This document shows positions 34,254 through 43,066 of a stretch of 64,000 nt of DNA, piece after piece (positions within the stretch are counted from its first letter, which is position 1; each line of letters begins with the position of its first letter). Source of the stretch: Mycobacterium sp. GTDB taxonomy: Bacteria; Actinomycetota; Actinomycetes; Mycobacteriales; Mycobacteriaceae. Location of the stretch: contig JAOPWC010000073.1 of the NCBI GenBank assembly GCA_025965895.1, forward strand, positions 1 through 64,000, written 5' to 3'. The position numbers and the translations under genes were made by a program. The notes under the pieces are model-generated. The model was not told the origin of the DNA and ran no database searches. It saw only the letters and a list, made by a program, of their open reading frames with translations.

Positions 34254-34882
34254 AGGTTCAGGATGTCCCCGTAGGTGTTGACGCTGTCGTCCCCGTCGTC
34301 GGTGCTGATTTGCGCGTAGGCGAACAGTCGTACCGAAACCGGCCCGCCGCATCCGTCGACTTTGACGTGCGCGTCGTGGACGGTTATGTAACCGGAGCGG
34401 CCCTTGAGATCCTTTTTGCCCAGACCCAACGTGTTGATCTTGCCGGGCAGCAATGTCACCGAAATATTGGGGTAGATATCCGCGTAAGGACTCGGGCTGA
34501 TAGCGCTGAGCGAACTGCCGAAACCCAAGCTGACGCCAAGATCGCCGCCCACACCCAGACTCATACCCTGGCTGAGGTCGACCTGGCACCCCAACTGCGC
34601 CCCCAGGGACAGGCTGCCCGTGTTCACCGGCGCTTTGCCGTTGCCGTCGATGTTCGCGCTGGCTTTCCCGGTGATGAATCCTTCCCTGGTGAAGGCGGTC
34701 GCTGCCATGTTGGGAACGGAATTGATGGTCATGTTCGTCAGAGAGGCGCTCAGATGCCAGCCGTCATCGGTGTCCGCGGACTGCGTCACGTCCGCGACCG
34801 GCGCAGGGTCGGCCGCGGCCACACCACCGCCTACGGGCAGAAAAGCCAGGACAGAGACGCCAACCCGAAAAAGCCCGCGCAT
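34250..34882 (-). CDS. MspA family porin
   Basis: 210 residues, about the length of MspA. A signal peptide ends near GGGVAAA-DPAP. The mature chain has the family's alternating beta pattern: DGWHLSASLTNMTINSVPN near 39, TREGFITGKASANIDG near 65, a GYQIG-like GAQLGCQVDLSQGMSLGVG stretch, and a final DSVNTYGDILNL that matches the MspA end. Unlike MspA it has two cysteines (about C99 and C177). It should form an octameric outer-membrane (mycomembrane) channel for hydrophilic solutes. MspA porins are characteristic of rapidly growing mycobacteria. Confidence 0.9.
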   Translation of the reverse strand: MRGLFRVGVSVLAFLPVGGGVAAADPAPVADVTQSADTDDGWHLSASLTNMTINSVPNMAATAFTREGFITGKASANIDGNGKAPVNTGSLSLGAQLGCQVDLSQGMSLGVGGDLGVSLGFGSSLSAISPSPYADIYPNISVTLLPGKINTLGLGKKDLKGRSGYITVHDAHVKVDGCGGPVSVRLFAYAQISTDDGDDSVNTYGDILNL

Positions 34883-35044
34883 CCCAGCGCCTCATCTCTC
34901 TAGGTGACCGTGGAATCCCGCCGATCTTAAGGGCTCACACTATGTGCCGCCTGGCCGTTAGGTTAAACCCAGCACTGGGAATGCGCTGCGAAAGTGCTGG
35001 TGGGCGGCGTGGGTGCTCAGTGCGGGTCCCCCCCTGACCAGGCG

Positions 35045-37393
35045 TCAGCGCGATTTCTCTCCGTCACTTTCCTGGACCACCCCGTACGCGGGATCGGACA
35101 TGTATACGGGCCGGTTGCCCGTCCCGCGGGCCTTTCCGGTGATACGCAACAGTTGGCCCGGTGAGATGTCGCCACCACCGTGGCCGGCGGTGAAAGTCAC
35201 CTTGAGGTCGCCGCTGTCGTCGCACACCATGACCACCCGGATTGACTTGCCGTTGGTGTTCATCTCGTCCACCTCGCGGACCCGCCCTTCGACGGTTGCG
35301 CGATGCCCGGGTATCAGCCCACTGATCGCGATCACCGACGGGGATGGCTCCGGGTGCTCATAGGTGTCGAGCAGGTTCTGATCGCGCTGCGCGATCCGCG
35401 CCTGAACGTTCTCGACTCCCCGCGCGATGCGCTCCTCGAACAGATCCGGGAAGGCGTCTCGGATCCGGGACTGCACGTCATACGGAATGATGGTGGCCGC
35501 GGCGTCGGGTATCCGGCTGATCGCGCGTGAGATCCTGTCGGCGGTGCGGTCGTGCAGCAGCCGTCCGAGCAGCGGCGCGTAGCTGCGCCGCGGAAGCAGC
35601 AGCGTGACGTTGGTGTTGCGGTACTCGGCCCGGGCCTGCAGCACCAATTCCTGCGCGGCCCGGGTCAACCGACGGTCCGGGCAATCGATCAACCGCAGCG
35701 GGGTCTCAAGGCCGTAGTGGTCCCACCGATCCCGCAGCCGCGCCGCATACGCCGCGTCGATCACGAAGTGCACCGCTGTCAACTCGTCGGCCCGCAACCC
35801 CCGCCCGTATCTGAGCGCCTCGATCACGGCCAGATCGACGGAGTTGACGAGCACGAACACCCTGTGACGGGCGTATTTCACCACATCGGGCCGGTCCGTG
35901 CGGAACCTGTCGAGGATCGCCGCCTCGGCACGGTACTCGCGGTTGAGCCGTATCAACACGAAAACCAGTAGCGGAAACACCACGACCACCAGCCACGCGC
36001 CTTCGGCGAACTTCGCCACGGCGAAGATCGCCACGACGATCGTCGACACCACACCGGCCGACAAGTTGATGGCCAACTTGTGCCGCCACCCACGCTCCTT
36101 ATGCGTCAGATGATGCTTGGTCATGCCGTAACCGGCCATCGCGAACCCGGTGAAGACCCCGATCGCATAGAACGGCACCAGCGCGTTCACCGAACCCTGG
36201 GTAACCAGCAGAAGAACCACGGACAACGCCGTGAGGACGATGATTCCGTTGGAAAAAACGAGCCGGTGGCCGCGTTTCGTGAGTTGCCGCGGCAGGAACC
36301 GGTCGTCGGCCACGAAGCTGGCCAGGGTGGGGAAACCGTTGAAGCTGGTGTTGGCGCCGGTGAACAAGATCGCCGCCGTGGCGACCTGGACCAAGATGTA
36401 GAACAGCTGACCGGTCAGCCCGTTGCCGAACACCGCGCGCGCGATCTCCGACAAGACCGACGGATATCCTGCCGCGTACGGGGTGGCGTGGGTCGCGAAT
36501 GCCAAATAGGAGACACCCGCCACCAGGAATCCGAGGATGCACGCCATCACCGTGAGAACCCGACGGGCGTTCGGTCCCTGGGGTTTACGCAACGCGCTCA
36601 CGGTATTCGAGATCGCCTCGACGCCGGTCAGCGACGAGCCGCCGTTGGCGAACGCCCGCAGCAACACCAGAATGCCGGCGCCCATGACCAGGCCGTCGCC
36701 TCGATGAACATCCACCGCCCCGGTCAGGTGTTGGGCGTCGTAAACCGGAAGTCCCCAGAAGATCTCGCGGACCACCCCGGTGATGATCGTCAGCGTCAGC
36801 ATGACTGTGAACAAGTAGGTCGGCACCGCGAACGGTCGTCCGGCTTCGCGCAGGCCGCGCAGGTTCGCGAAGCACATGACCAGCACCACCGCCACCGAGA
36901 TCTCCGCGCTGTAGGGGCCCAGCGGCCGCACCGCTGAGACGACAGCGACGGTGCCGGCCGCCACCTGCACCGCGACGGTGACCACGTAGTCGATCAGCAG
37001 CGCGGCGGCGGCGATCTGGGCCACGCGGGGTCCGAAGTTCTCCCGCGCGACGACGTACGATCCGCCGGCTCGCGTGTACGCAATGACCACTTGGCGGTAG
37101 GAGGCAGCCACCAGCACCAGGATCAACAGGATCACACCGGTGATCGGTAGCAGCAGCGCGAACGCGGCGAGCCCGGCGTACGGCAGCAGTTCGATCAGCA
37201 TTTCCTCGGTGCCGTAGGCGCTTGACGAGATCGCATCCGGTGAAAGGACACCCAGGGCAACCGGATTCGACAGCTTCTCGGTCTTCAGCTGCTCGGTGAT
37301 CATCGGCTTGCCGAGAAACAACCGCTTGAGCGCATAGCCGATCGACTCTGTCGTTCTCAGCCGGTGGGTCTCCGGTGTCATTGCCACGTACAT
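35045..37393 (-). CDS. Large APC-superfamily permease with C-terminal soluble domain
   Basis: About 782 residues. The first roughly 500 form an amino-acid/polyamine/organocation permease core of twelve hydrophobic helices, with VLSPDAISSSAYGTEE near 50 marking helix 1. The remaining 280 form a cytosolic region: a USP-like segment (about 540-640) and an OB-fold-like end (HRATVEGRVREVDEM...). It resembles KimA-type K+/H+ symporters and related large permeases; the substrate is unproven. The start is uncertain: the open frame begins at a TTG at 37504 and several ATGs follow (37423, 37393, 37381). A run of eight C (37407-37414) lies just before the chosen ATG. Confidence 0.85.
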   Translation of the reverse strand: MYVAMTPETHRLRTTESIGYALKRLFLGKPMITEQLKTEKLSNPVALGVLSPDAISSSAYGTEEMLIELLPYAGLAAFALLLPITGVILLILVLVAASYRQVVIAYTRAGGSYVVARENFGPRVAQIAAAALLIDYVVTVAVQVAAGTVAVVSAVRPLGPYSAEISVAVVLVMCFANLRGLREAGRPFAVPTYLFTVMLTLTIITGVVREIFWGLPVYDAQHLTGAVDVHRGDGLVMGAGILVLLRAFANGGSSLTGVEAISNTVSALRKPQGPNARRVLTVMACILGFLVAGVSYLAFATHATPYAAGYPSVLSEIARAVFGNGLTGQLFYILVQVATAAILFTGANTSFNGFPTLASFVADDRFLPRQLTKRGHRLVFSNGIIVLTALSVVLLLVTQGSVNALVPFYAIGVFTGFAMAGYGMTKHHLTHKERGWRHKLAINLSAGVVSTIVVAIFAVAKFAEGAWLVVVVFPLLVFVLIRLNREYRAEAAILDRFRTDRPDVVKYARHRVFVLVNSVDLAVIEALRYGRGLRADELTAVHFVIDAAYAARLRDRWDHYGLETPLRLIDCPDRRLTRAAQELVLQARAEYRNTNVTLLLPRRSYAPLLGRLLHDRTADRISRAISRIPDAAATIIPYDVQSRIRDAFPDLFEERIARGVENVQARIAQRDQNLLDTYEHPEPSPSVIAISGLIPGHRATVEGRVREVDEMNTNGKSIRVVMVCDDSGDLKVTFTAGHGGGDISPGQLLRITGKARGTGNRPVYMSDPAYGVVQESDGEKSR

Positions 37394-37605
37394 ACTGTGC
37401 CAGCCACCCCCCCCTTTGATCATCAAACGTCGGATGCCGCCCGGCTTCCGGGGACGTGGGTCTGATGTTTGGTCGGTGAACCCGCCGGGAATGCCCTGGG
37501 TCAAGCCTTCGCGCCGCGAACGTGGGACGTCAATCGACCGTCCGGTCTGAGGGGTACGGCCAGTCGGGGGTCAGCCAGCATCTTCAACTGTTCCGGGGAG
37601 GATTC

Positions 37606-38751
37606 ATGCGAGCAATGGTGTATCGCGGTCCGTACAAGGTGCGGGTCGAGGAGAAGGATGTCCCGCCGATCGAGCACCCCAACGATGCGATCGTCCGGGT
37701 TCAGCGCGCCGCGATCTGCGGGTCGGACCTGCATCTGTACCACGGGATGATGCCCGACACCCGGGTGGGCATGACCTTCGGACACGAGTTCATCGGCGTG
37801 GTGGAGGACGTCGGATCGTCGGTGCAGAATCTGCAGCGAGGCGACCGCGTCATGGTGCCGTTCAACATCTACTGCGGGTCGTGCTACTTCTGCACGCGCG
37901 GGTTGTATTCCAACTGCCACAACGTCAATCCGAACGCCACCGCGGTCGGCGGCATCTATGGGTATTCGCACACCTGCGGCGGTTACGACGGCGCACAGGC
38001 GGAGTTCGTCCGCGTCCCGTTCGCCGATGTCGGGCCGTCGGTGATCCCCGACTGGATGGCGGATGAGGACGCGCTGCTCTGCACCGATGCGCTTTCCACC
38101 GGATACTTCGGCGCCCAGATCGCCGACATCTCGGAAGGAGACACGGTGATCGTCTTCGGGGCGGGCCCTGTCGGCCTCTACGCGGCCAGGTCGGCGTGGC
38201 TGATGGGAGCGGGTCGGGTCCTCGTCATAGACCACCTGGAGTACCGCTTGGAAAAGGCCCGCACCTTCGCGCTGGCGGAAACATTCAACTTCACCGAATA
38301 CGACGACATCGTCGTGGAAATGAAGAAGGAGACCGATTACCTGGGCGCCGACGCCGCGATCGATGCGGTGGGCGCCGAAGCGGACGGCAACTTCATCCAG
38401 CACGTGACCTCCGCGAAATTCAAATTACAAGGCGGCTCCCCGGTGGCACTGAACTGGGCCATCGATTCGGTCCGCAAGGGTGGGACGGTTTCCGTCATCG
38501 GCGCATACGGGCCGGTGTTCAGCGCGGTCAAGTTCGGTGACGCGATGAACAAGGGGCTCACACTGCGGATGAACCAATGCCCGGTGAAGCTTCAGTGGCC
38601 GAGGTTGTTCTCGCATATTCAGAACGGCTACATAAAGCCCAATGAACTTGTCACGCATCGTATTCCACTGGAGCACATCGCCGAGGGATACCACATCTTC
38701 TCGGCCAAGCTCGACAAGTGCATCAAGCCGGTCATTCTCCCGGCCGCCTAG
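37606..38751 (+). CDS. Zinc-dependent alcohol dehydrogenase (formaldehyde dehydrogenase-like)
   Basis: 381 residues of the MDR superfamily. Catalytic zinc ligands are Cys38 (AICGSDLH) and His/Glu in GHEFIGVVED near 62. Structural zinc cysteines are in CGSCYFCTRGLYSNC near 90-104. The NAD Rossmann motif is FGAGPVGLYAA near 183. The sequence and the roughly 25-residue insertion after GAEADG resemble glutathione-independent formaldehyde dehydrogenase/dismutase-type enzymes. GGGGAGGA precedes the ATG. It is followed 19 bases later by a mycobacterial hypothetical, probably in one transcript. It likely oxidises a short alcohol or aldehyde adduct. Confidence 0.92.
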   Translation: MRAMVYRGPYKVRVEEKDVPPIEHPNDAIVRVQRAAICGSDLHLYHGMMPDTRVGMTFGHEFIGVVEDVGSSVQNLQRGDRVMVPFNIYCGSCYFCTRGLYSNCHNVNPNATAVGGIYGYSHTCGGYDGAQAEFVRVPFADVGPSVIPDWMADEDALLCTDALSTGYFGAQIADISEGDTVIVFGAGPVGLYAARSAWLMGAGRVLVIDHLEYRLEKARTFALAETFNFTEYDDIVVEMKKETDYLGADAAIDAVGAEADGNFIQHVTSAKFKLQGGSPVALNWAIDSVRKGGTVSVIGAYGPVFSAVKFGDAMNKGLTLRMNQCPVKLQWPRLFSHIQNGYIKPNELVTHRIPLEHIAEGYHIFSAKLDKCIKPVILPAA

Positions 38752-38770
38752 CAGACAACAGGAGCACAAC

Positions 38771-39349
38771 ATGGTCCAAACGGTTTACACGTCCGAGCAC
38801 CCGCCGGCCCCCAGCAGCGACGAGCTGCGCGAGCGAATTCCCGGCTGGGGAGCCGATCTGGACCCGGGCAATCGGCCGTCGATGCAGAAGCTGACGCTCG
38901 ATCCCGCGCAGAACGGTGCCCACTGGGACTTTCCGGAGCGACAGCCGGAGAAATGGCCGCGGGAGCGGTCCATCGAACACAGGTTCCTCACCCCGGTCTT
39001 CGGAACGTCGACGCCGCCCCGAGGTATGTCCGGTGCGATCCGGCGGTTCGCGTACCGCTACAGCGAGGGCCGGGCCGCGCACTGGCTTCTGCTGCTCGGA
39101 GCCGACAGGGTCGACGCCGTCGAAAACCACATCCGGTCCCTGCTGTCGCTGCGGCCCGACAACCCGATCACCGAGACAGGGGTCATGAGCGAGTTCTCCC
39201 ACCACGGGTTCACGTCGCGGTTCGGTACTCCACGCGCCGACTTACGTCATCAATGGATGGACCCGATCATCGTCGGCGGCCCGTGGCTGCTGACCGGTGG
39301 ACTGGGCATTGCCGCCGCGGTGGCCTTACTACGCCGCCGTGACGGCTGA
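38771..39349 (+). CDS. Conserved actinobacterial hypothetical protein with C-terminal membrane helix
   Basis: 192 residues. AGGAG 6 bases before the ATG fixes the start. The first 150 residues are soluble (RIPGWGADLDPGNRPSMQKL, then HWDFPERQPEKWPRERSIEH and a HWLLLLGADRVDAVENHI helix). The C-terminal 25 residues form one transmembrane helix (GGPWLLTGGLGIAAAVALL) ending in RRRDG. It follows the Zn-alcohol dehydrogenase closely and is probably cotranscribed, so a role as a membrane anchor or partner for that enzyme is possible. No known domain was recognised. Confidence 0.75.
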   Translation: MVQTVYTSEHPPAPSSDELRERIPGWGADLDPGNRPSMQKLTLDPAQNGAHWDFPERQPEKWPRERSIEHRFLTPVFGTSTPPRGMSGAIRRFAYRYSEGRAAHWLLLLGADRVDAVENHIRSLLSLRPDNPITETGVMSEFSHHGFTSRFGTPRADLRHQWMDPIIVGGPWLLTGGLGIAAAVALLRRRDG

Positions 39350-39384
39350 GCGAGCCGTCCTTCGGCTGCCGATACAGTGGGCCG

Positions 39385-40695
39385 ATGACCTCCGTCGTAA
39401 TCGTGGGCAGCGGGTTCACCGGCTTCCAATGCGCTCGCCGTCTGGTCCACCTTCTGCGCAGGCACAACGCTTCGGTGGACGTGACGATCATCTCGCCGGT
39501 CGACTACATGCTGTACACGCCGCTGCTGCCCGACGTGGCCGGCGGCGTGCTCGATGCCCGGTTTGTCACGATCCCGCTCGCCGGAACGCTCCACGGCGTG
39601 CATGCGGTGCGGGGCCGGGTGGACAGCGTCGACTTCGAGAAGCGCACCGTCACCTTCACCGACCCCGAACAGCGGTCACGCTCCGTCGCGTGGGATCGGC
39701 TGGTGCTGACCCCCGGGTCGGTGACGCGGTTGTTCGACATCCCCGGCCTCGCCACCTATGCGCGTGGCCTGAAGTCGACCGCTGAGGCGCTGTATCTGCG
39801 CGACCATGTTTTGGAGCAGCTGGAGCTGGCCGGCATCGACGACGACCCGCAGGTTGCGGCAGGCCGCCGCACGATCGTCGTCGTCGGCGCCTCGTACTCC
39901 GGCACCGAACTGGTCGCACAACTGCGTGCATTGGCTGACGCCGCGGCGAAGCAGATGAGCTTCGATCCGGCCGCGGTGAAATTCCTGCTGCTGGATGTCG
40001 CCAAACAGGTGATGCCCGAGGTGGGCGAGAAGCTCGGCAACGCCGCAATGCACGTGCTCGAAAGCCGCGGGATCCACGTCAGGCTCGGCATGACGCTGAC
40101 GGAGGTTCACGCCGATCACGTTGTGCTCAGCGACGATTCGCGAGTGGACACCCGTACCGTCGCGTGGGTCACCGGCGTCACCGCCGCCCCGCTCATCGAA
40201 ACGTTGGCACTGCCCACCGAGAAGGGCAGGCTCACGGTGCGGGCCGACCTGCAGGTGCCCGGTCATCCCGATGTATTCTCCGCAGGCGATGCCGCGGCTG
40301 TTCCCGACCTGACTCAGCCCGGGAAGATCACCCCTCCGACGGCGCAGCACGCGATTCGGCAGGGCAAGGTGCTTGCACGTAACGTCGCGGCCAGCCTCGG
40401 GTACGGCACCAAAAAGGACTACCGGCATCGCAACATGGGGCTGGTTGTCGACCTCGGGCCGCATTACGCGGTGGCCAACCCTCTCAACGTGCACCTTTCC
40501 GGATATCCGGCGAAGTTCGTCACCCGCGCGTACCACCTCTACGCGATCCCACGGTCCGTGAACCGGTGGGCGGTGTCGCTTGCGTATCTGACCGACGTGT
40601 TATTCGACAGGACCGTGGTGTCGATCGGGCTGTCGACCCAAAGTGACGCCGAATTCTCCGCCAGCGAAGGCATTCCGCTGCCTAAAGCAGACTGA
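39385..40695 (+). CDS. NAD(P)/FAD-dependent oxidoreductase (type II NADH dehydrogenase-like)
   Basis: 436 residues with two Rossmann motifs: VVIVGSGFTGFQCAR at 4-18 for FAD and IVVVGASYSGTELVAQL near 170 for NAD(P). DVFSAGDAAAV near 300 closes the FAD site. YTPLLPDVAGG near 50 and the roughly 70-residue C-terminal end place it with NDH-2/sulfide:quinone reductase-type flavoproteins, which transfer electrons from NADH to quinone without proton pumping. The end is less hydrophobic than in Ndh, so membrane association is uncertain. It stands alone between an envelope protein and an NTF2-like gene. Confidence 0.9.
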   Translation: MTSVVIVGSGFTGFQCARRLVHLLRRHNASVDVTIISPVDYMLYTPLLPDVAGGVLDARFVTIPLAGTLHGVHAVRGRVDSVDFEKRTVTFTDPEQRSRSVAWDRLVLTPGSVTRLFDIPGLATYARGLKSTAEALYLRDHVLEQLELAGIDDDPQVAAGRRTIVVVGASYSGTELVAQLRALADAAAKQMSFDPAAVKFLLLDVAKQVMPEVGEKLGNAAMHVLESRGIHVRLGMTLTEVHADHVVLSDDSRVDTRTVAWVTGVTAAPLIETLALPTEKGRLTVRADLQVPGHPDVFSAGDAAAVPDLTQPGKITPPTAQHAIRQGKVLARNVAASLGYGTKKDYRHRNMGLVVDLGPHYAVANPLNVHLSGYPAKFVTRAYHLYAIPRSVNRWAVSLAYLTDVLFDRTVVSIGLSTQSDAEFSASEGIPLPKAD

Positions 40696-40700
40696 TCGCG

Positions 40701-41408
40701 GTGATCGAGCCCTCCAACGCTGAACTGCTTGCCGCCGTTGAGCGTTCACCGCAGGCAGCCGCTGTCCACGACCGGTCGGCGTGGGTCGGGTTGTTCGCAG
40801 ACGAGGGGCGCATCGAGGACCCTGTCGGCTCGCGCCCGCATATCGGGCACGCGCGGATCGGTCGTTTCTATGACACGTTCATCGGCCCGCGCCGGATCAC
40901 ATTCCACCCCGACGTGGACATCGTCGCCGGCACGAGTGTGATCCGCGACCTGACGGTCGAGGTCGAGATGGCCTCGTCGGTGACGATGATGATCCCGGCG
41001 ATCCTTCGGTACGACTTGCGGGCAACCGACCGCGGTTGGCGGATCACCCGGCTGCGGGCCTACTGGGAACTGCCGAAGATGATGCGGCAATTCCTCGGAA
41101 ACCGAGCGAGGTCGCTGCCGGCCTCGGTGCAACTGTCTTCGGCGCTGCTGGGCAACCAAGGACTCAGCGGCACAATCGGATTCCTCGCCGGATTCGCCGG
41201 ACGCGGGCGCCGGGGCAAACGGCTCGTCGACGACATGCTGAGCGCGTCCACCGCAGCAGAAGGCATTGCCGGCGGGGGCAAGCTCCTCGGGGCCGGGCGG
41301 TGGGTAGCCGCATCAGTCAGCACGCCAACGGGCCGTGGGGTGCTGATCGCCGAAATTGACCGCACCGGTCGCCGGATCATCGACACGCAGCTGTTCAGTC
41401 GGAACTGA
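40701..41408 (+). CDS. SnoaL/NTF2-like domain protein with C-terminal extension
   Basis: 235 residues, GTG start, five bases after the flavoprotein gene and therefore likely cotranscribed. Residues 1-130 follow the SnoaL/NTF2 pattern (AAVHDRSAWVGLFADEGRIE near 20-39, then GHARIGRFYDTF and DLRATDRGWRITRLRAYWEL). The C-terminal 100 residues add a small helical region with glycine-rich stretches (GFLAGFAGRGRRGKR) and strands (GRGVLIAEIDRTGRRIIDTQLF). It may bind a steroid-like or polyketide-like ligand. No catalytic residues can be assigned. Confidence 0.78.
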   Translation: MIEPSNAELLAAVERSPQAAAVHDRSAWVGLFADEGRIEDPVGSRPHIGHARIGRFYDTFIGPRRITFHPDVDIVAGTSVIRDLTVEVEMASSVTMMIPAILRYDLRATDRGWRITRLRAYWELPKMMRQFLGNRARSLPASVQLSSALLGNQGLSGTIGFLAGFAGRGRRGKRLVDDMLSASTAAEGIAGGGKLLGAGRWVAASVSTPTGRGVLIAEIDRTGRRIIDTQLFSRN

Positions 41409-41467
41409 TCAGTGGCCGCCAACGGTTTACGTGATCACGCCGAGACTTGCGGAATGCGTTCGGGAGT

Positions 41468-41697
41468 GTGACGATACCAACTTCTCGCCCAGCGCGACTC
41501 GTCATCGTCGCCGGCGGCACTCCTTCTGCGGTAGCACCGGCGCAGATCCCGCCGACCGCACCGGCGGCGAATCGATGGACGCCTGCTCTCTGTCGTGCGT
41601 ACCCGACATCGCCCCGAACACCGGTGGTGCACCCAGCGACACCGATTTGACGAACACCAATCCGGGGATCGCCTCGCCGAACCGCGGCAACCGCTGA
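41468..41697 (+). pseudogene. Possible frameshifted small secreted protein
   Basis: One frame from GTG 41468 gives a signal-peptide-like sequence (VTIPTSRPARLVIVAGG, then SAVAPA). The neighbouring frame then gives SMDACSLSCVPDIAPNTGG, DTDLTNTNPGIASPNRGNR and a stop at 41697. SCVPDIAPNT is typical of small exported mycobacterial proteins. Joining them needs one frame change near 41545. The alternative is that neither frame is expressed; no other ORF in 41409-41706 looks better. Confidence 0.35.
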
Positions 41698-41706
41698 CCC
41701 CACGTG

Positions 41707-42288
41707 CTACTCAGCCCTGCTCAGCAGATGGGTCATGTAGGCGATTTCTCGTTCCTGGGCGGTGATGATCAGGGTAGCCATGTGGATCGCGTCGGGATTT
41801 TGCCCGTGCGCGAGTTCCGCACGCGCCATCGTGACCGCCCCCCGGTGGTGACTGATCATGGCGGTAAGCCACAGCTGGTCGAAATCGGAGCCGTCGAGTG
41901 ACTGGAGCCTGGTCATCGTGGCCTGGTCGACCATGCCGTTCATATCCGTCATACCCCCTGCGCCCGGCGTACCCCACTGCGCCAGCAAGTCGTTGAGCGA
42001 TTCGATCTCAGCCCGCTGATCCGCGGCGATGTTCGCCGCGATTACGTGCATGTTCTGGGTGGCGGTGTGTGTCGGCACCATCGCCGCCATCTCGACTGCC
42101 TGCTGATGGTGCGGAACCATATCCCGCGCGAATGCCACGTCGTCGGCATTGTGGACGGCCGGTGCCGTCGATGGCGCAAGGCTGGGGTGGCCCTGCCCAG
42201 GAGGGTGCACCGCGCCGCACCCACTGATCGCGGCCGCGATGAGCAGCGCTGCCAGCATGGCGGCCATCCGCGTCGTCCGGGGAGCCAT
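41707..42288 (-). CDS. DUF305 family lipoprotein
   Basis: 193 residues from the ATG used; a start 12 codons upstream (42324) is possible but would leave almost no promoter for the divergent dedA. A lipoprotein signal with lipobox AISGC (Cys about 23) is followed by two ferritin-like helical repeats of DUF305, each with a histidine pair: DMVPHHQQAVEMAAMV and AMISHHRGAVTMARAE. These paired HH and methionine-rich motifs (MTDMNGMVDQ) are thought to bind copper or other metals in related proteins. It is anchored outside the cytoplasmic membrane. A role in metal handling is inferred. Confidence 0.88.
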   Translation of the reverse strand: MAPRTTRMAAMLAALLIAAAISGCGAVHPPGQGHPSLAPSTAPAVHNADDVAFARDMVPHHQQAVEMAAMVPTHTATQNMHVIAANIAADQRAEIESLNDLLAQWGTPGAGGMTDMNGMVDQATMTRLQSLDGSDFDQLWLTAMISHHRGAVTMARAELAHGQNPDAIHMATLIITAQEREIAYMTHLLSRAE

Positions 42289-42334
42289 ACCCCATGGTGC
42301 CGCGGAGCACGGGTGATGGGGCATTGTTGACGGC

Positions 42335-42997
42335 GTGACCCTGGATTCGCTCCTGCAGACAATCCCGCCGCTCGCCGTCTACTTCATCGTCGGCGGGGTC
42401 ATCGGCATCGAAAGTCTGGGAATCCCTCTGCCCGGCGAGATCGTGCTGGTCAGCGCCGCATTGCTCGCTTCGCACCACGAACTTGCGGTCGACCCGGTCG
42501 CTGTAGGCGCGGCCGCAGTGATCGGAGCGGTTGTCGGCGACTCCATTGGTTACTCGATCGGGCGCCGGTTCGGGATGAGGCTCTTCGACCGACTTGCGAC
42601 GCGCTTTCCGAAGCATTTCAGCCACGGACACGTCGTGCTCGGGGAGCGGCTTTTCGCTCGCTGGGGCATATGGGCGGTGTTTTTCGGCCGGTTCATCGCG
42701 CTGCTACGGATTTTGGCCGGCCCGCTCGCCGGGGCACTGAAAATGCCCTATCCACAGTTCCTTGCGGCCAACGCCGGCGGCGCCTTGTGCTGGGCGGGCG
42801 GCACCACCGCACTCGTGTACACCGTCGGCCTGGCGGCTGAGCGCTGGCTGTCCCGGTTCTCCTGGATCGGCCTCGTGGTCGTCGTGCTGGGCGGAATCAC
42901 CGTCGCGCTTGTTCTGCGCAGGCGCACCCAGCGGGCCGTCGCCGAGCTGGCGGCTGGGCAGGCGGCAGGTGAGCCCGGGCCGGCATCAGCGAGCTGA
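42335..42997 (+). CDS. DedA family membrane protein
   Basis: 220 residues, GTG start. It has the SNARE-associated/DedA domain: hydrophobic helices, a re-entrant SLGIPLPGEIVLVSAALLA segment near 28-46, the GDSIGYSIGRRFG motif near 68-80, and the FGRFIALLRILAGPLAG motif near 112-128 with conserved arginines. DedA proteins are proton-motive-force-dependent membrane transporters, some of which translocate lipid carriers such as undecaprenyl phosphate. The gene is divergent from the DUF305 lipoprotein gene. Substrate unknown. Confidence 0.9.
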   Translation: MTLDSLLQTIPPLAVYFIVGGVIGIESLGIPLPGEIVLVSAALLASHHELAVDPVAVGAAAVIGAVVGDSIGYSIGRRFGMRLFDRLATRFPKHFSHGHVVLGERLFARWGIWAVFFGRFIALLRILAGPLAGALKMPYPQFLAANAGGALCWAGGTTALVYTVGLAAERWLSRFSWIGLVVVVLGGITVALVLRRRTQRAVAELAAGQAAGEPGPASAS

Positions 42998-43066
42998 ACC
43001 CGTTGCGGGCCAGCGGATCCGGCCAAGCTGCGTCGACAGACGCCAGCCTGTTGGAAAAATGCCGTC

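Noticed and set aside
41395-41703. 102-codon minus-strand frame in the gap before the DUF305 gene
   Set aside because: No signal peptide, ribosome binding site or recognisable similarity; the plus-strand fragments fit a known type of secreted protein better.
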